From positions 1,426,001 through 1,490,000 of the forward strand of contig NC_045132.1 in NCBI RefSeq assembly GCF_007655135.1: a stretch of 64,000 bases of DNA, in the 5' to 3' direction. The notes beneath the pieces are model-generated. The model saw only the letters and a program-made list of their open reading frames with translations. It had not been told where the DNA came from and searched no databases. Positions 10,778 to 23,340 of the stretch are shown here, piece after piece. How positions within the stretch are numbered: position 1 is the stretch's first letter; every line of letters begins with the position of its first letter. The stretch is from Punica granatum (lineage: Eukaryota > Streptophyta > Magnoliopsida > Myrtales > Lythraceae). Made by a program: the position numbers and the translations under genes.

Positions 10778-13700
10778 ATGTCTCACCCTATCGTCCTCTC
10801 CGACGACGAGGACCGGATCGTGCTCGACACCCCGCTTCCGACAACATCCAAGAAGCGGCGTACGGGGCCGGATGGGGGGCCAGACCCTCCGGTGCTGATC
10901 CTCGACGATGATCCCACACCCAAGAAGTTCGGCTCCAGCTCCACTCCCTGCTTCGTCGCCGAGACGCCGTATTCGGACATTGCTATCGTGAAATGCACGT
11001 CGAGGGTCAACTTACCCGATGATCCCCAAGCTAGGGTTTCTCCCGACCGCCCGAGGTTATCCGGTCAGTGTTTTCCTCAACTTCGCAATACGTAAATTCC
11101 TGAGCTTGATTCGAATTACTTCCATAGGGATGAGTGGCTTTATGCTGTGCAATTTCTCTCCTTGATGGAATCGAAATGAGCAGTCACTGGAAAAATTCAT
11201 TGGAATTTTGTTTTTATCATTTTTTTTTGTCCCCTTCGTTGGGCTTTCTTCATCGATGATGCTATGTCTTTTTGTTCAATTATGTTCAGGAATTAGTGGA
11301 ATGATATGCTTGGGTTCTGATAGTGACTCTGACGGCATTTCTGAAAGGGAAACACCGAAGAGAAATGAGGCAGCTGGGTCTGCTTCAGGCGCAGAAGAGG
11401 ATGCTAGACGTGATTTTGGTTTCGCTGAGCCCACATATTCGGTCGGTCAGTAACTGTTGACTCATGAACTTTTGTTCGCTGCCTATTGTTGATTGCATGA
11501 GGGCTGACTGTGTGGTTGTCTAACTTTTAGTTGATTGTTGTCTTGCGGTTCATGAGCTGCCTGTTTTTTGAGATTATTGGAATGTGCTTTTCAGGGGATT
11601 CTGATTTATTTCATGGGTCTGGAAGCAACTTGCATCCAACATCTGTACCGGAAGATATACGACTGTATCAGGTACCTACACATTATGCATGTTGGCAGTA
11701 AATTTGATTTCTTTCTCCTCAGCGGCCTTTGCTGGCAGTTGGAAGTTTATCACTATCTAGTTGCTTCCGCTTTTAGTTGGAAGTTGATTAGGATAAGTAA
11801 ATCTGCTAGACTAGGAATGAATTGCTTCTGAGTCTGATTTTATAATGGCTGAAGTGAAACTTGTTTACTCCAAAGACGATTGTAGATGTTTTTGGCTTAT
11901 GCAACAGGAGAAGCGTCCCATTTCAAACGCATATTATGATGTTTGATAGTCATTCAGGTAGATCAAGATGACTCTCCTGACAAAGAAAATTTCAGCAAGG
12001 AGCAGATGGATGAGAGAGCTAAAAATAAAAGCAGACAAAAGCCATATTCTGATAAGAACGCTATTGTGGATGGAGGAGTCATGAAAAAGAAGATGACGAA
12101 AGAGGAAAGAGTTCGTGCAGCAGAAGAGAAAAAGCTCCAGAGAGAAGTAAGGATCCTCGATTCCAAAGACCCAGTTTTTAGGTCATCACAAAGCTGATTA
12201 ACTGCTTCAATCCATTTGCAGCAAGAAAAGATTCGTGCAGCTGAGGAAAGGAAACTAAAGAGAGAAGTAAGGGTTCTTGACTCCGATGTTTGATTTCCTA
12301 TGCTAATTAAAGAGAACTAACTTTGTAAAATCCATCATGCAGCAAAAAAAGATTCGTGCAGCAGAAGAGAAGCTAAAGAAAGAAGTAAGTATATCTGACA
12401 GTACTGTCTGTTTCTATTTTCTGTCAATTAGGAGTACCTGACTTAACTCCATGATGCAGCAAGAAAAGTTGGCTAAGAAGGCTGAAGCTGCTGACGTGAA
12501 GAAAGTTAAGCAGTGGGAAAAGGGAAAATTTGCGCTGAAATCCATTATCGCTGAGATTGATGCTAAAGTTGTTGAGCTTGGTTCAATTGGAGGTGTGACG
12601 TTAACATTATCAGCCTGCTTGTTCAGATTTTTCCTTTGTCAGATTTCCATTTTTCTTTTTATTTTCTCATTGTATTCAGATAATTAATTTCTTTTCAGGA
12701 CATCTTCTAACAAGACTCTCAGAAAAAGGACTTTCATTCCGCATAAAGTCAAATCCAATTGAAAGATCAATTGTATGGACGATGTCTGTTCCTGAAGAAA
12801 TTTCACAGGTAAATAGTACTAACCAGGCCTGACCTCTTACTTAACAAGTGATCACGGAACTTTTGCCGATCAGGTGTTTCATCTAATAGTCTGTCGGTGA
12901 GGGTGTGGAAGATCATCCTAGTGGTCTCATAATTATCTGTCTAGATATACATTCTTGTGTTAGAATTATCATCATCATCATCATTTCGTTTCTCAGAAGA
13001 ATTGCTTTTTGGTCTTTCTGCATAACTTATTCTCAAGTTACTTTCTCCCACATGACATTTACAATTTAGTTTGTGATGTGTTTTCTGTCTCTTTGCAGCT
13101 TTCTTCAGAGGGTGCAGAAGTTTCATACATAGTGCTTGTCTATGAGGCAGAAGACTTTTGTAACCTTGTAAATGGATCTTTCTTGGAACATGTTGATGGT
13201 GTCCGTCGTCTTTATCCGTCTCACACAATATGCTATCTCACAAATAGGTTGATGGCATATATCAATAAAAGGTTGGACCTTATCATTCTTCTAAGTGATG
13301 CTTTGTGTTTTCCCTTTTTTGTTTTGAAATTTATTTTCTAAAGCCACTTTGTGCAACTTTAGGTATCTTAGGACAAATTCCACTCGTGGTGATCTGATAT
13401 TAATAGATCCAATTTTCTCATTCTTTTTCATGAAGGATAGGTTTACAGGATTCTGTATATAGAACTAATTTTAACTTAGGTCCTTCTGCTTTAGGGAACA
13501 GGAACAGTACAAGAACCCGGCAAACAGTAATGGTTGGAGACGACCCCCGGTTGAGGAGGTCGAGCTGCCCATCTGTCTCTGCAATACATAAATATTATAA
13601 TGTACTCTTTTAGTTGTTGTACAATCTCTTCTGGGACTACTTTCTTATGCATTTTGGAAATTTAAATTCAGGTATTGGCGAAATTAACCACGCATTTTGT

Positions 13701-14878
13701 TAGAGTACACTCCAGACAATGTGTAGATGAAGCTGAAGTAGCTGAGCACATTGTTGGCTTAACATCCAGTCTGGCCTCTTGCCAATTTAGGTAACTGTCT
13801 TGAGGAGACCCCATTGGCAATTAATCTGAAATTACATGTTTGATGACACTAGCAATGATCAGCACTTTTTATTGTAATTTCTAGTCAGTTGTTTGATATT
13901 AATAGTTACAATGTTAGACACCACTATAGTTTATTTGTATGACTTCTGACTTTCTGCTTTGGTCTTATAAAGACATAACAATGGCATCATTTCAAGTTTA
14001 AGGAAATCCTCTGGCCGAGAAGAAGAAAAAATCCACAAATCCATTCTTTGACCTATCAAAATTTTGAATGGTAGACTTATTACCTATTTAATGGCAGAAA
14101 GAAGTTATCACGCCTTTCAGTGAGTGCTAATGGATCTATTATCCCCAAAGATGCTGCTGATCGGAACTTAATGAAGAACAATGTCTGGTGAGTCCTTTCG
14201 GTAAAATCATTCATGATATAGTTTAACGAGCATGTTGTCATACATTTTTATGCATTCCTAACTTCCTTATATGGTCCATTATACTTGTATGGCTGTACAT
14301 TTGTTAATATACACCCTATTTGGTTCATATCTGAGTCTATTGGCTGTGGATGCTGCACAATAAGTATAAACAAACCGATGCCCATATGACAGCAAATGTT
14401 TTTGTGCATTTCTTAGCTGCTATATATTTTCAAATATTTAGAATTCCAAATCCTTCTTGTCTGCAATATTCAGGTTAAGAGCTCTTGTTGCAATCCCCAA
14501 GGTACAGCCACGGTTTGCTATTGCCATATGGAAGAAGTACCCTACAATGAAATCTCTTATGCGTGTTTACATGGACCCAAATAAGTCTGTAAGTTTCTGC
14601 CTTGATAACTTTTATCGATGATGGGATCCTTATTTCCTAGTCGTTTCTCTCCGTCTGAAGCGATCCTTCTGAGATGATTGATCAGTTCTGCACCGTAAAT
14701 ACTGCAGGTGTATGAGAAGGAATGCTTGCTCAAGGACTTGGTGACCGAAGGATTAGTTGGGCAGGATAGAAGATTAGGTGAGGTGTGCTCGAAAAGAGTG
14801 TACAGAATACTCATGGCTCGGAGCGGCAGCATCAAAACAGATGATATAGAGGATGGTGCTGACTTTTTCAGATCCTAA
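10778..14878 (+). CDS. EME1: EME1-type crossover junction endonuclease subunit
   Basis: Fourteen exons: 10778-11063, 11290-11445, 11595-11671, 11958-12146, 12222-12266, 12343-12384, 12460-12592, 12699-12808, 13099-13271, 13495-13558, 13672-13790, 14098-14187, 14474-14588, 14708-14878. All junctions are GT-AG and in phase, giving 589 residues. The N-terminus (MSHPIVLSDDED) matches the start I recall for plant EME1 proteins. Two hydrophobic-acidic patches at residues 5-12 and 39-45 look like SUMO-interaction motifs. A charged helical region (about 174-290) contains repeated RAAEEKLK units. An ERCC4-type nuclease-like domain follows (about 310-465, with YIVLVYEAEDF and CYLTNRLMAYI), then a C-terminal helix-hairpin-helix region (about 495-589). 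EME1 is the non-catalytic partner of MUS81; the complex cuts recombination intermediates and stalled forks in the nucleus. Odd point: exons 5 and 6 are near-copies of the end of exon 4. Confidence 0.9.
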
Positions 14879-15894
14879 GATGCATTTTTTTCCTAAACCC
14901 CGGTCTCTCCGTTGGTCTTGCTCCAATGTCAAATTTGTTGTACAAATTCAGTTACCGCATAATCTGTGTCAATTACCATATCTGGGAGCATTGAAAATGT
15001 ATTTTGGAATATGGCAGTAGGACTGATCTGATCCAAAGTTATGAGTATTTTAGATGATATAACATGTGGAGCTAGCACTCGTCTTGACTTGACCGACTCG
15101 AGATGCAACTCGATTGACCGACTCTACTCTTGGTATGAGACCTTGAAATATAGCTTGTAACTGGTTGGAAGTTGTGGGGTCTGTTCATTCAATGGCGGAA
15201 GCGACTCTGTACCTGCAGATAGTGGGCGCTTTCGACACTCTGTCGTGATATCCCACGATCAATAGGGCCCAACAAGCCTCGTCCTCCTCCAATTACACCA
15301 CTTGTGGAGGTGGCCACAGCTTTGTCTCCCAACTCTTTTGTGTGGATAGGTCCCCACCAGCAACATAACTATCCAGCCATTGTAATTGGACAAATTTTGT
15401 CTAGACATGGCTTTTAGGAGACCCGAGGCATGAAACAGTCAGTCATATGAGCATAGTGTAAGGATTTGAAATTTTCTAAAAGCATATTGTAATCAAAATT
15501 ATGTCAATTTCTGCACAAGAATTAGTCTCAACCAGCTACAGGTCACGTCATCATCGATTCTTGAGCACCCCGGGGGCGTACTCAATCCGATGCGCGAACC
15601 ATTTCAAGGGTCCCGATCATGTTCTCAGACAACGTATCCCTCTTAACACCATTGTCCCCCATTATATGTGTTATTTGCAATTGAATCCTTGACGCAGACC
15701 CTTATCTCCCCCATCATCCACCATCGTCACCACCACACACAGAGATTCCTAACACCCTCCTCTTCTATCGTTCACAAAAAGCCACAAGAAATTCAATTTC
15801 CCTTCCACTTCCTCTGTAACCAAACACGGTCACGTCAATCAATGGCCACTCATTCCGCACCATCCCCCAATACATAAGAAAGCTAGCCTCATGC
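14879..15894. other. 3' flank of EME1 and upstream region of the DUF3511 gene
   Basis: No gene is supported. Open frames at 15501-15877 are proline/histidine-rich translations of C-rich sequence directly upstream of the DUF3511 promoter and are probably not translated. Confidence 0.4.
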
Positions 15895-15910
15895 TATATA
15901 ACATATATAA
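15895..15910 (+). promoter_or_regulatory. TATA box(es) of the DUF3511 gene
   Basis: TATATA at 15895 and TATATAA at 15904 lie about 55-65 bases before the ATG at 15963, implying a very short leader of roughly 30 bases. Confidence 0.55.
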
Positions 15911-15962
15911 GTTGAGATTATTGTATACGAACACGTTTCATTCCATCCCTAGCTAATTCCTA

Positions 15963-16229
15963 ATGGAGAAGAGCAAGTCCTTTGCCGGCTACTCGAGCTC
16001 ATATTCGGAGGTCAGGTTCGGCCTCGAGGACAGGTCCAAGTCATACAGCTTCAATGGGCCGAGCGATGGCCTCGATAGGCTCGGCCCGTCTGGGAACCCT
16101 GAGCACAAGAGGCAGCAGCGGGTGGCCTCGTACAACATGTACGCCGTGGAAGGCAAGCTTAAGTCGTCCCTCCGCAACAGCTTCAAGTGGATCAAGAGCA
16201 AATTCTCCGACAATTTCTACGATGTGTAA
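15963..16229 (+). CDS. DUF3511 small protein
   Basis: Single-exon gene for an 88-residue protein. The C-terminal half carries the DUF3511 signature: a basic stretch (KRQQRVASYNMYAVEGKL), then KSSLRNSFKWIKSKFSD. The first half is rich in Ser, Gly and Tyr, and the protein is basic overall, with no signal peptide or membrane segment. DUF3511 proteins are short, land-plant-specific and of unknown function. The length and the absence of introns fit the family. The ATG at 15963 is the first in frame after the TATA box. Confidence 0.88.
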   Translation: MEKSKSFAGYSSSYSEVRFGLEDRSKSYSFNGPSDGLDRLGPSGNPEHKRQQRVASYNMYAVEGKLKSSLRNSFKWIKSKFSDNFYDV

Positions 16230-17027
16230 GCCTGACACCCTTCTCGGCCGATTAATTACCGGGAATTCAAAGCGCGGTAGCCAAGAAGGAAGAGCGGGCT
16301 CTCTTCGACGAGACTAATTTTCTTTCTTCGGTCTCTTTTATATGAATCGGTTAGGAAAAAGTATGTAAAAAGAAGTGTGAAATGTGAATTTAAACATCTG
16401 AATCTCGTCTCATCCCCATATATTCTTGTAAACGATAGGTTTTGCCCACTATATTAGCTAAAAACATGAATTAAGATTATGCATATATTTGCGTTGGGCT
16501 CGCACATTAGTTACTTCAAATTGATAGGTTCGTAGCTGGGAGAGTTCTGCCAATGCTCGGGGTATCATGGTTATCGAGTTCGTGATTAAAGCCACTTCCA
16601 CCTAGCCTCACCTTCCGGCAAAATCACTAGAAATATGTAGGTTCACTTGCAAAGGCAGGTCCTTCAGGTTAGCCAGACTAGTCCTAGCATATAATAAGAT
16701 ACTACCTTTCTAGGCCACCCACTCAAGCCGAATAAATTGACGAAAATTGGAAAAATGTAAAGATAGAAAGAAATTCATTGATGAAGGGAATTCAAAAGTA
16801 CAATTAACCATGTGGTAGAAAAATATTTGAAAAGTTTATGTAGAAAGCTCTCATGAAACGAACAGATGTATCTCGTCGAATAAGCTTTAGGAGTTTACTT
16901 ACATACATATTTCCTTTATATAGTAGTATAAATATATAGATTTGCAAACTATGAGCTAGATTGCAAAACTATATGTACAAAAACTAAAATCAACCTCAAC
17001 CCTCCATAAAAGGGGTGGGTGGTTCGA
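16230..17027. other. intergenic, convergent 3' flanks
   Basis: The space between the DUF3511 gene (plus) and invertase A (minus), which converge here. It is AT-rich and I see no gene or element. Confidence 0.5.
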
Positions 17028-19967
17028 TTAATTTAGCTGGGCCTTCTTCATGCTCCAAGCTGTCAAATTCGAGATGTGAACATCCTGGCACCCATTGTTG
17101 AAAGCATAGAGGTGGGCCCCATCTCTGGTTGCCAGTTTTGGGTAAACCCTAGCAGTGATGCAGCCCTTCCCTTCCCCACCAAAGCTCTCCACAATGGAGT
17201 GGTCTATCTGTTAAAAGTACAATTCAATCCACCCGTGAGAATATCCATTTGCTCAGAAGAAAATTAAACTTAGAATTTTGATGGTGATCCCTAGTTACGG
17301 TTTCTACAGACCAAACTGAGATTTAATATTTGTTTACATGAAGCGCAGTTTACCAATTTCATCATATTTTGTAATTTTTTTTCCACGACATTTTATGATC
17401 AAGCTTTTAAGCACAGCACAGATGCCGCGAGAGCATTAATAAACAACCTGGTCGAGAATACGAATTTTTGACCAGAAAGAAAGGAAGAATCGTTGTTTAC
17501 AGGCCGTGTAGAACTCACCAGGGTCCTCAGAGACAACTTCTCCTTGGCAGGGTCCACATCCAGGAAAACTCCATAGTTAGTCTTATCGTTGCTATTGTCG
17601 AGGGACGACCTAAAAAAGCGTAAAAAACAGAATAATTGAATCAGAATCACGAGTAGTGTAATATGTAGTAAGGTTATATGAAACTCTGAACAAGATTTGG
17701 ATCTACCCACTTTCGCAAGCATGCAGATATGTATGTATATACCTGCTTTGGTCACTGCACATGAGAACAACAAATTTGTCTTTGCCCTTAAAGATCCTAA
17801 AGAAGATGGCCGTGTACTCTTCCAAGCCCTCGGAGGCTAAGGTCTTTAGCCCAAATGGTCCGATCCCTCCTTTGACTGTTGCAACCTTTTCGGTACACAG
17901 ATCTTGTGCATTCGTCCAACCGGGGTCGAATTTCTCAGCCTTATCGAGCTTTCCCACTTCGAATGACACCTCCACATCCGCCTAAACAAAGACAGTGATA
18001 AGAGGGGAAATTAATAAGATCGGGGTTAAGCCAGTGTATAGTGGCTTGGAGTCATTCCAACGACAATATGAAAAAATTTGTCTGTTGTTACAAATTAATA
18101 GTTTTACTCAGAGCAAGAGACAGAGAAGACTACCTGTGAAGCTGTCAGACCAGACACTTCAAGCTTAGTCCCTTTCTTCAGCAGCTTGTTGCACATGTCG
18201 ACTTGACCAGTACGTAGCTTCTCTATTTCCGTGACCGGCCACTGCACCAGTTGCTTACCAGACTTGTGTAGCCAAATAGTTCTTGGAATCGCCTGCGGTT
18301 GAATTACAGTAAGTGCATAGAAACAAATCATGCATGTATATTATATTCCCTTCAAATATTTGATCGAACGAAACTTGGTTTAGGGTCTTTAGACTGGTTA
18401 CCTGAACCCCGGCCCACCCTTTCTTGATATCATTGTCCCTGGTGGACGACTCGTTGATCCAGCCCCAGAGGACCCTCCTTTTCTTGTCACTGTCGAAGAA
18501 AGTCTTGGATGCATAGAACTTCCCATAGTCATACCTGAGGCCGGAGTCAAACTCTATCGAGCCCTTGGTGGGCACATAGACATCCTTAGTGGGGTTATAT
18601 GTCCCAATTGTGTAGTACTCCTTCTTGGTGTCGTCCAAGCTTACCTTGAGCACGTGTTTCACGTGAGGTCCAGATGCCGATGTGTCAAGGCCGACGTGGC
18701 CAGAAGTGGAAACGGGGAAGAAGTCAGGGCATTCCCACATCCCGGTCTTCTTGGCACTGTGAAGAGGGCGCTTTGCTTTTTCCCAGTGAATGAAGTCCTT
18801 GCTCCTATACAAAATTGCCATTCCCTTTCTTCGCCTCTTGCTTCCGATAATTACCCTCCACATCCCGTCCGGACCCAGCCAACCTGTGGTCGGGTCCCTG
18901 AAGGAGCTTGCATTGATCTTGTTCGATGCAGTCGGGGCCATTAAAGGGTTCTTTGGAGACTTCACCCATTCCACGAGGTATGGGTCGGATAGGTCCTTGG
19001 GGAAGGCTATGTTTTGGACCTGCTGTTCCTCAGGGTTTATACCGGTGTAGAGGATCACAGGTTTACCATCAGGAAGGATCGTGGCCGATCCTGACCAGCA
19101 ACCTTTTATATCGGCTGGCTGCGATGGGTAGATCGCTGGCTTGTGCGGGGTCCAGTTTACGAGGTCCTTAGACGTGGAATGAGCCCACACAATGTTGCCC
19201 CACACGGCCCCCTTGGGATTGTATTGGTAGAACAGGTGGTATAGGCCTTTATAAATCATGGGTCCTGCATATAGTCATTTGAACATAAAATGCATCATTT
19301 ATTATACATATCGTAAGAGTGTCAACGTGATCTTATTTTTCCATTTCTCTCCTTTCTTTCAAGAAGAGATACGGATAGGGTTCCATATACTACGTGTGAA
19401 TAGACCAATTAAAATCGAATAATTTTGTAAGATTATAACAAAACCCGTGGACTTGCAAAATTATACGTAAACCATCACCATATTATTGATAATATAACAA
19501 GAGCGTTCCAAATCAGTTGAGACATATGACATTCAAGATCTATATATAGGTGACAAAGCTCGAGATTTGGAGAAAATGTGAAGACTCACCATTAGGATCT
19601 GGGGATGCAAGAGAGCACCACACATTTCATCCCAATGCACCAAAATGGCAAGAACAAGAAGGTGGATGATCCATAGTTAGCGAAAGTTAAGGATAAAAGA
19701 TGAACGAATAATAATAGCAAGAGAAAGTTGTAATGGACACAAGAAAATGAATTTACCGTTGATCCAATGCTTGGGAGGTTGAAAGTGGTAAGCAGTCCGG
19801 AAAGGTTGGTCCGCTGAAGAATTAACAGTTAATGATTCAGAGTTCTGGAGGTGTAGAAAGACCTGGTGGGACGCTTCGACTGTTCCATGTCTGATCAAAC
19901 TGGAGAAGAAACAAAGACAGCACAGAAGAAGAGAAGCAGACCAAGAAGAAGAAGAAGAAATGGCCAT
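17028..19967 (-). CDS. CWINV: cell-wall invertase A (GH32 beta-fructofuranosidase)
   Basis: Seven exons: 19967-19757, 19598-19590, 19264-18402, 18292-18134, 17981-17743, 17609-17519, 17207-17028; 583 residues, normal for the family. It should hydrolyse sucrose to glucose and fructose in the apoplast. A signal peptide covers about 1-32 (serine-rich start, leucine/cysteine core). The nucleophile motif NDPNG is at 70-74 (D71), split by a 9-nt mini-exon; WSGSAT at 130-135; RDP at 196-198; WECPDF at 250-255 (acid/base E251), with Pro after Cys marking the cell-wall rather than the vacuolar class. The C-terminal beta-sandwich follows. The start at 19967 has the same ATGGCC context as copy C; an in-frame ATG at 19994 would add nine residues before the signal. 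WIN replaces the usual WMN before DPN. It is tandem with B and behind a duplicated promoter. Confidence 0.95.
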
Positions 19968-20037
19968 GGAGGATCCTCTGTGATGTTTAGTCAATTAATT
20001 GGTAGAAATATCAGAGAAATAATCAATACATCAAGGG

Positions 20038-20935
20038 AAAAAAAAAAAAGAAGCTTTCTTCTCTTCTGTGAACAGTTTTTTATTTTTGAGCAAGAAGGTT
20101 GGGGGACGCAGAGTGTTCGGAAATGGAAGTGTTAGGTGAAGGAGAATGTTTAGGGCTCCCTATATAGTCAAAATCTCTCCGGATTATCAGACAAACGCTA
20201 TCTACAATTTTTCTTTTGGATGAATATATAGATGGAAAGCTAATGAAGATCTTACCAATTTAGTCGTCTTAATTATCCTATTTTGGTAGATTATATAAGT
20301 CACTAATTCAATCCAAAATTAGCGACTCTATAACAGTACAGTGAATGATTACCGATAAGAAATTTTTGGACGTGGCTAATAAGAAACCGAGTGAATGGAT
20401 AAATAACTGTAATGATTATTATATCCTTTTCATCACATTATTATGGGATAGGATCTTCTGGTTGAGAAATTTTTTTTGTAGATAGGAACAACAATCTATA
20501 TATACATGAAAACAAAATCCGAACCGAATTTTTACGCCGTCACATCATAAAAAATAAGAAATGAGACTCTCTCGCTTTACCATATCATCACTTATGTATT
20601 AATTAAATTTTTTATCATTAATTATGCAATAGAATATTTATATATTATTTAAATATAACCCAACAAAATATATACAATATATTAGTTGCTATTTAGGAAA
20701 TTTTTATATTGTAGCAATCGAATTGCAGTTCATATGAATCATATATATTATAGCAAAATATAGAGTTAGAAACCAATATTAACGAATATAAAGATAACGC
20801 ACAATCTTGCATAATAGGAATACAACTAATTTTTATATTGGCAGCTATATATATATATATGTATATGAAGATTCATTATAGGAACTATAATGTTATTAAA
20901 TTAATATCATATCTTTATAACCAATGTTTGGGAAT
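20038..20935. repeat. tandem duplication, proximal copy (invertase A promoter and leader)
   Basis: About 0.9 kb that begins near 20038, 70 bases upstream of the invertase A ATG, and is repeated directly next to itself (20938-21857). By eye the copies agree at about nine bases in ten. This copy contains the core promoter and the probable 5' UTR start of invertase A. Confidence 0.85.
20158..20166 (-). promoter_or_regulatory. TATA box of invertase A
   Basis: On the minus strand GACTATATAGGGAG lies about 190 bases upstream of the ATG at 19967. The equivalent place in the distal copy (about 21045-21056) reads GACTACATATAGAG, where the TATA core is changed. Confidence 0.5.
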
Positions 20936-20937
20936 CT

Positions 20938-21857
20938 AAAAAAAAAATGCTTTATTGTCTTCTGTGAATAGTTTTTTATTCTCTTTTGAACAAGAAGTTT
21001 GGGGGACGCAGAGAGTTCGGAAATGGAAGTGCTAGGTGAAGGGCTCTATATGTAGTCAATGTCTCTCCGGATTATCAGATAAACGCTATCTTACCAATTT
21101 TCTTTTGGATGAATATATAGATGGAAGGCTAATGAAGATCTCACCAAATTAATCTTCTTAATTATCTGTTTTTGGTAGATTATATAAGTCACTAATTCAA
21201 TCCAAAATTAGTGCCTCTATAACAGTACAGTGAATAATACGGATGAGAAATTTTTGGACGTGGCTAATGAGAAATTGAGTGAATGAGTGTTAATCACATA
21301 AATAACTGTCATGATTATTATAAACGATAATAATCTTTATTTTATCTTTTTCATCACATTATTATGTGATAGGATCTTCTGGCTGAGAAATTTCTTTTCT
21401 AGATGGGAACAACAATATATATATATATATGAAAACAAAATCCGAACCGAATTTTCACGTCGTCACATCATAAAAAATAAGAAATGGGACTCTCTCGCTT
21501 TGTCACGTCATCACTTATGTATTAAGAAAATTTTTTTTATCATTAATTATGCAATATAATATTTAAATATTATTTAAATGTAACCCAACAAAATATATAC
21601 AATATTTTAGCTGCTATTTAGGAAATTTTTATATTGTAGCAATCGAATTACAGTTCATATATATTGTAGCAAAATGTATAGTTGGAAACCAATATTAATG
21701 AATCTAAAGATAACGCACAATCTTGCATAATAGGAATACAAGTAATTTTTATATTGGCAGCTATATATATATAGATATATATATATATATATGAAGATTC
21801 ATTATAGGATCTATAATGTTATTAAATTAATATCATATCTTTATAACCAATATTTGG
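20938..21857. repeat. tandem duplication, distal copy
   Basis: The second copy of the invertase A upstream block. It shares the GGGGGACGCAGAG segment, the TCTCCGGATTATCAG segment and the final TATCATATCTTTATAACCAA segment. It differs by small indels, including extra bases near 21288-21350 and a longer (TA)n run near 21763-21790. Confidence 0.85.
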
Positions 21858-22086
21858 GAAGAGAACGTTAGATACAGTTTTTTCATTCTTCCATTTAAGC
21901 ATTATAGAATCAATACATTTGTGAGAAAAGAAAATCAAATTAAGCATTTCATAATTACTATTATTTCAAAATGTTTTACTAGTTCAGCTAGCAATTTTAA
22001 TAATTGTTCCCAAACTTTATAAATTAAACAAAAACTCATAAAAATTAAAAGAAAATAATTTGTGCAACACATTGGCAAAAGGCTAG

Positions 22087-22120
<34 letters not shown>

Positions 22121-22124
<4 letters not shown>

Positions 22125-22482
22125 GCATTTGGTTATGGAGTGTAGTTTAACTCCATTACCTTTTCAAATATTAATGTATATATTTAAATGATGCTGTAAT
22201 AATGGTAAGGAAAAAATATGTGTGAGCATTTATTATTAAATAGGAGAAAAAGATAAAGTAATAATGATTATATTGTTGAATTAATAGAAGAATGGAGTAG
22301 AGTGAGGAGAATTATTATTAAAAAATTGATTGTAATAATGATTATGAAAAAATATACGTGAGAATCTATAATTAAATAGAAGAAAAAGATAAAATAATAA
22401 TGATTATGTTGTTGAATTTGAGAAAAAAAATGAAGTGTAATGAAGTTGTAATGTAGTTAAACTCTATTACCAAACGACCCGC
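22121..22482. mobile_element. MITE, hAT-like ends
   Basis: Inverted ends: TTTGGTTATGGAGTGTAGTT at the left pairs with the complement of ACTCTATTACCAAACGACCC at the right. The interior repeats AAATAGAAGAAAAAGATAAA-type units and has no coding capacity. It follows a (TA)n run. I could not fix a target duplication. Confidence 0.5.
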
Positions 22483-22489
22483 AATGATT

Positions 22490-23340
22490 ACAGGATGTAC
22501 CTTATCACGCATAAAACACAGCTTTTCCCTTTATTTTCTTCACCATATTAATTGTTATACTTTAATTGTTATCGTTCATTTTTAAGAATTATATCAACAT
22601 GCAATGTACAACTCATAATGACTTTTAAAGTATACAAAAGAAGAAGCATGAACATATGTTACATGAAGTACAACATTTTCGATCAATTTCTTTATTTTTC
22701 TTTTATTTATTCATCGATATCTTTTCATATGTGTTGCTAAACTTTGCTGCAATTTTACTACTCTAGTCTTCATCTCATTTGTAAAATATTCCGGCCTTAC
22801 ATGTATCAAATTCTCCCTCACCATAAAAAGCCCTTGTATTTTTTATGCCTTCTATCATTTTATATTTATTGAGATGTACTACTATATGTTTTTCGACATT
22901 CTTTTCCGTTGTCAATAATGATATTTGAAGGATAATTAATTTATAAAATACCTTATAGTTCAGGCAAGAATTAAGCTGCAAATATGTATGAAATGTACCC
23001 TATAATTACACACCAATATATATAATATATGAATATTGTGTGTTTGTTGTTTCAATAATTATAATAATTATCTACCATATAATACACGATGGTGTAGTGA
23101 GTCAGACTATTTTCACATGCAATGCACGCGATTTTTGCACTAGTATTCATAAGCATGTCCTCTATCACCTTATTATTTGGAAAAGTTAATTCAGAGATGA
23201 AGAAGAAAAAACAAGGAAAGGGAGATTGATTCACTGCAAGCTTTTAAGTAAACAATATCTCATATTTCCCGAGAAATAAATGAAAGTGGAACAGTAGCCC
23301 TAGAAAAATCATCATCCTTCCCCAACCTTCACGTAAATAA
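22490..23340. other. intergenic between invertases A and B
   Basis: The 3' flank of invertase B. Short open frames at 22552-23234 have no recognisable features and are rejected as genes. Confidence 0.4.

Noticed and set aside
11886..11945. An extra EME1 exon after the acceptor at 11906-11908 (CAACAG)
   Set aside because: The frame runs into a stop within a few codons, and the later acceptor at 11955-11957 joins exon 3 in phase, so the earlier one is intronic.
15501..15877. Open frames directly upstream of the DUF3511 gene
   Set aside because: They lie upstream of the TATA box and have no family resemblance.
20938..21857. A fourth, degraded invertase gene behind the distal promoter copy
   Set aside because: Only promoter and leader sequence is duplicated. 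No NDPNG, RDP or WECPDF coding sequence occurs between 20038 and 23340.
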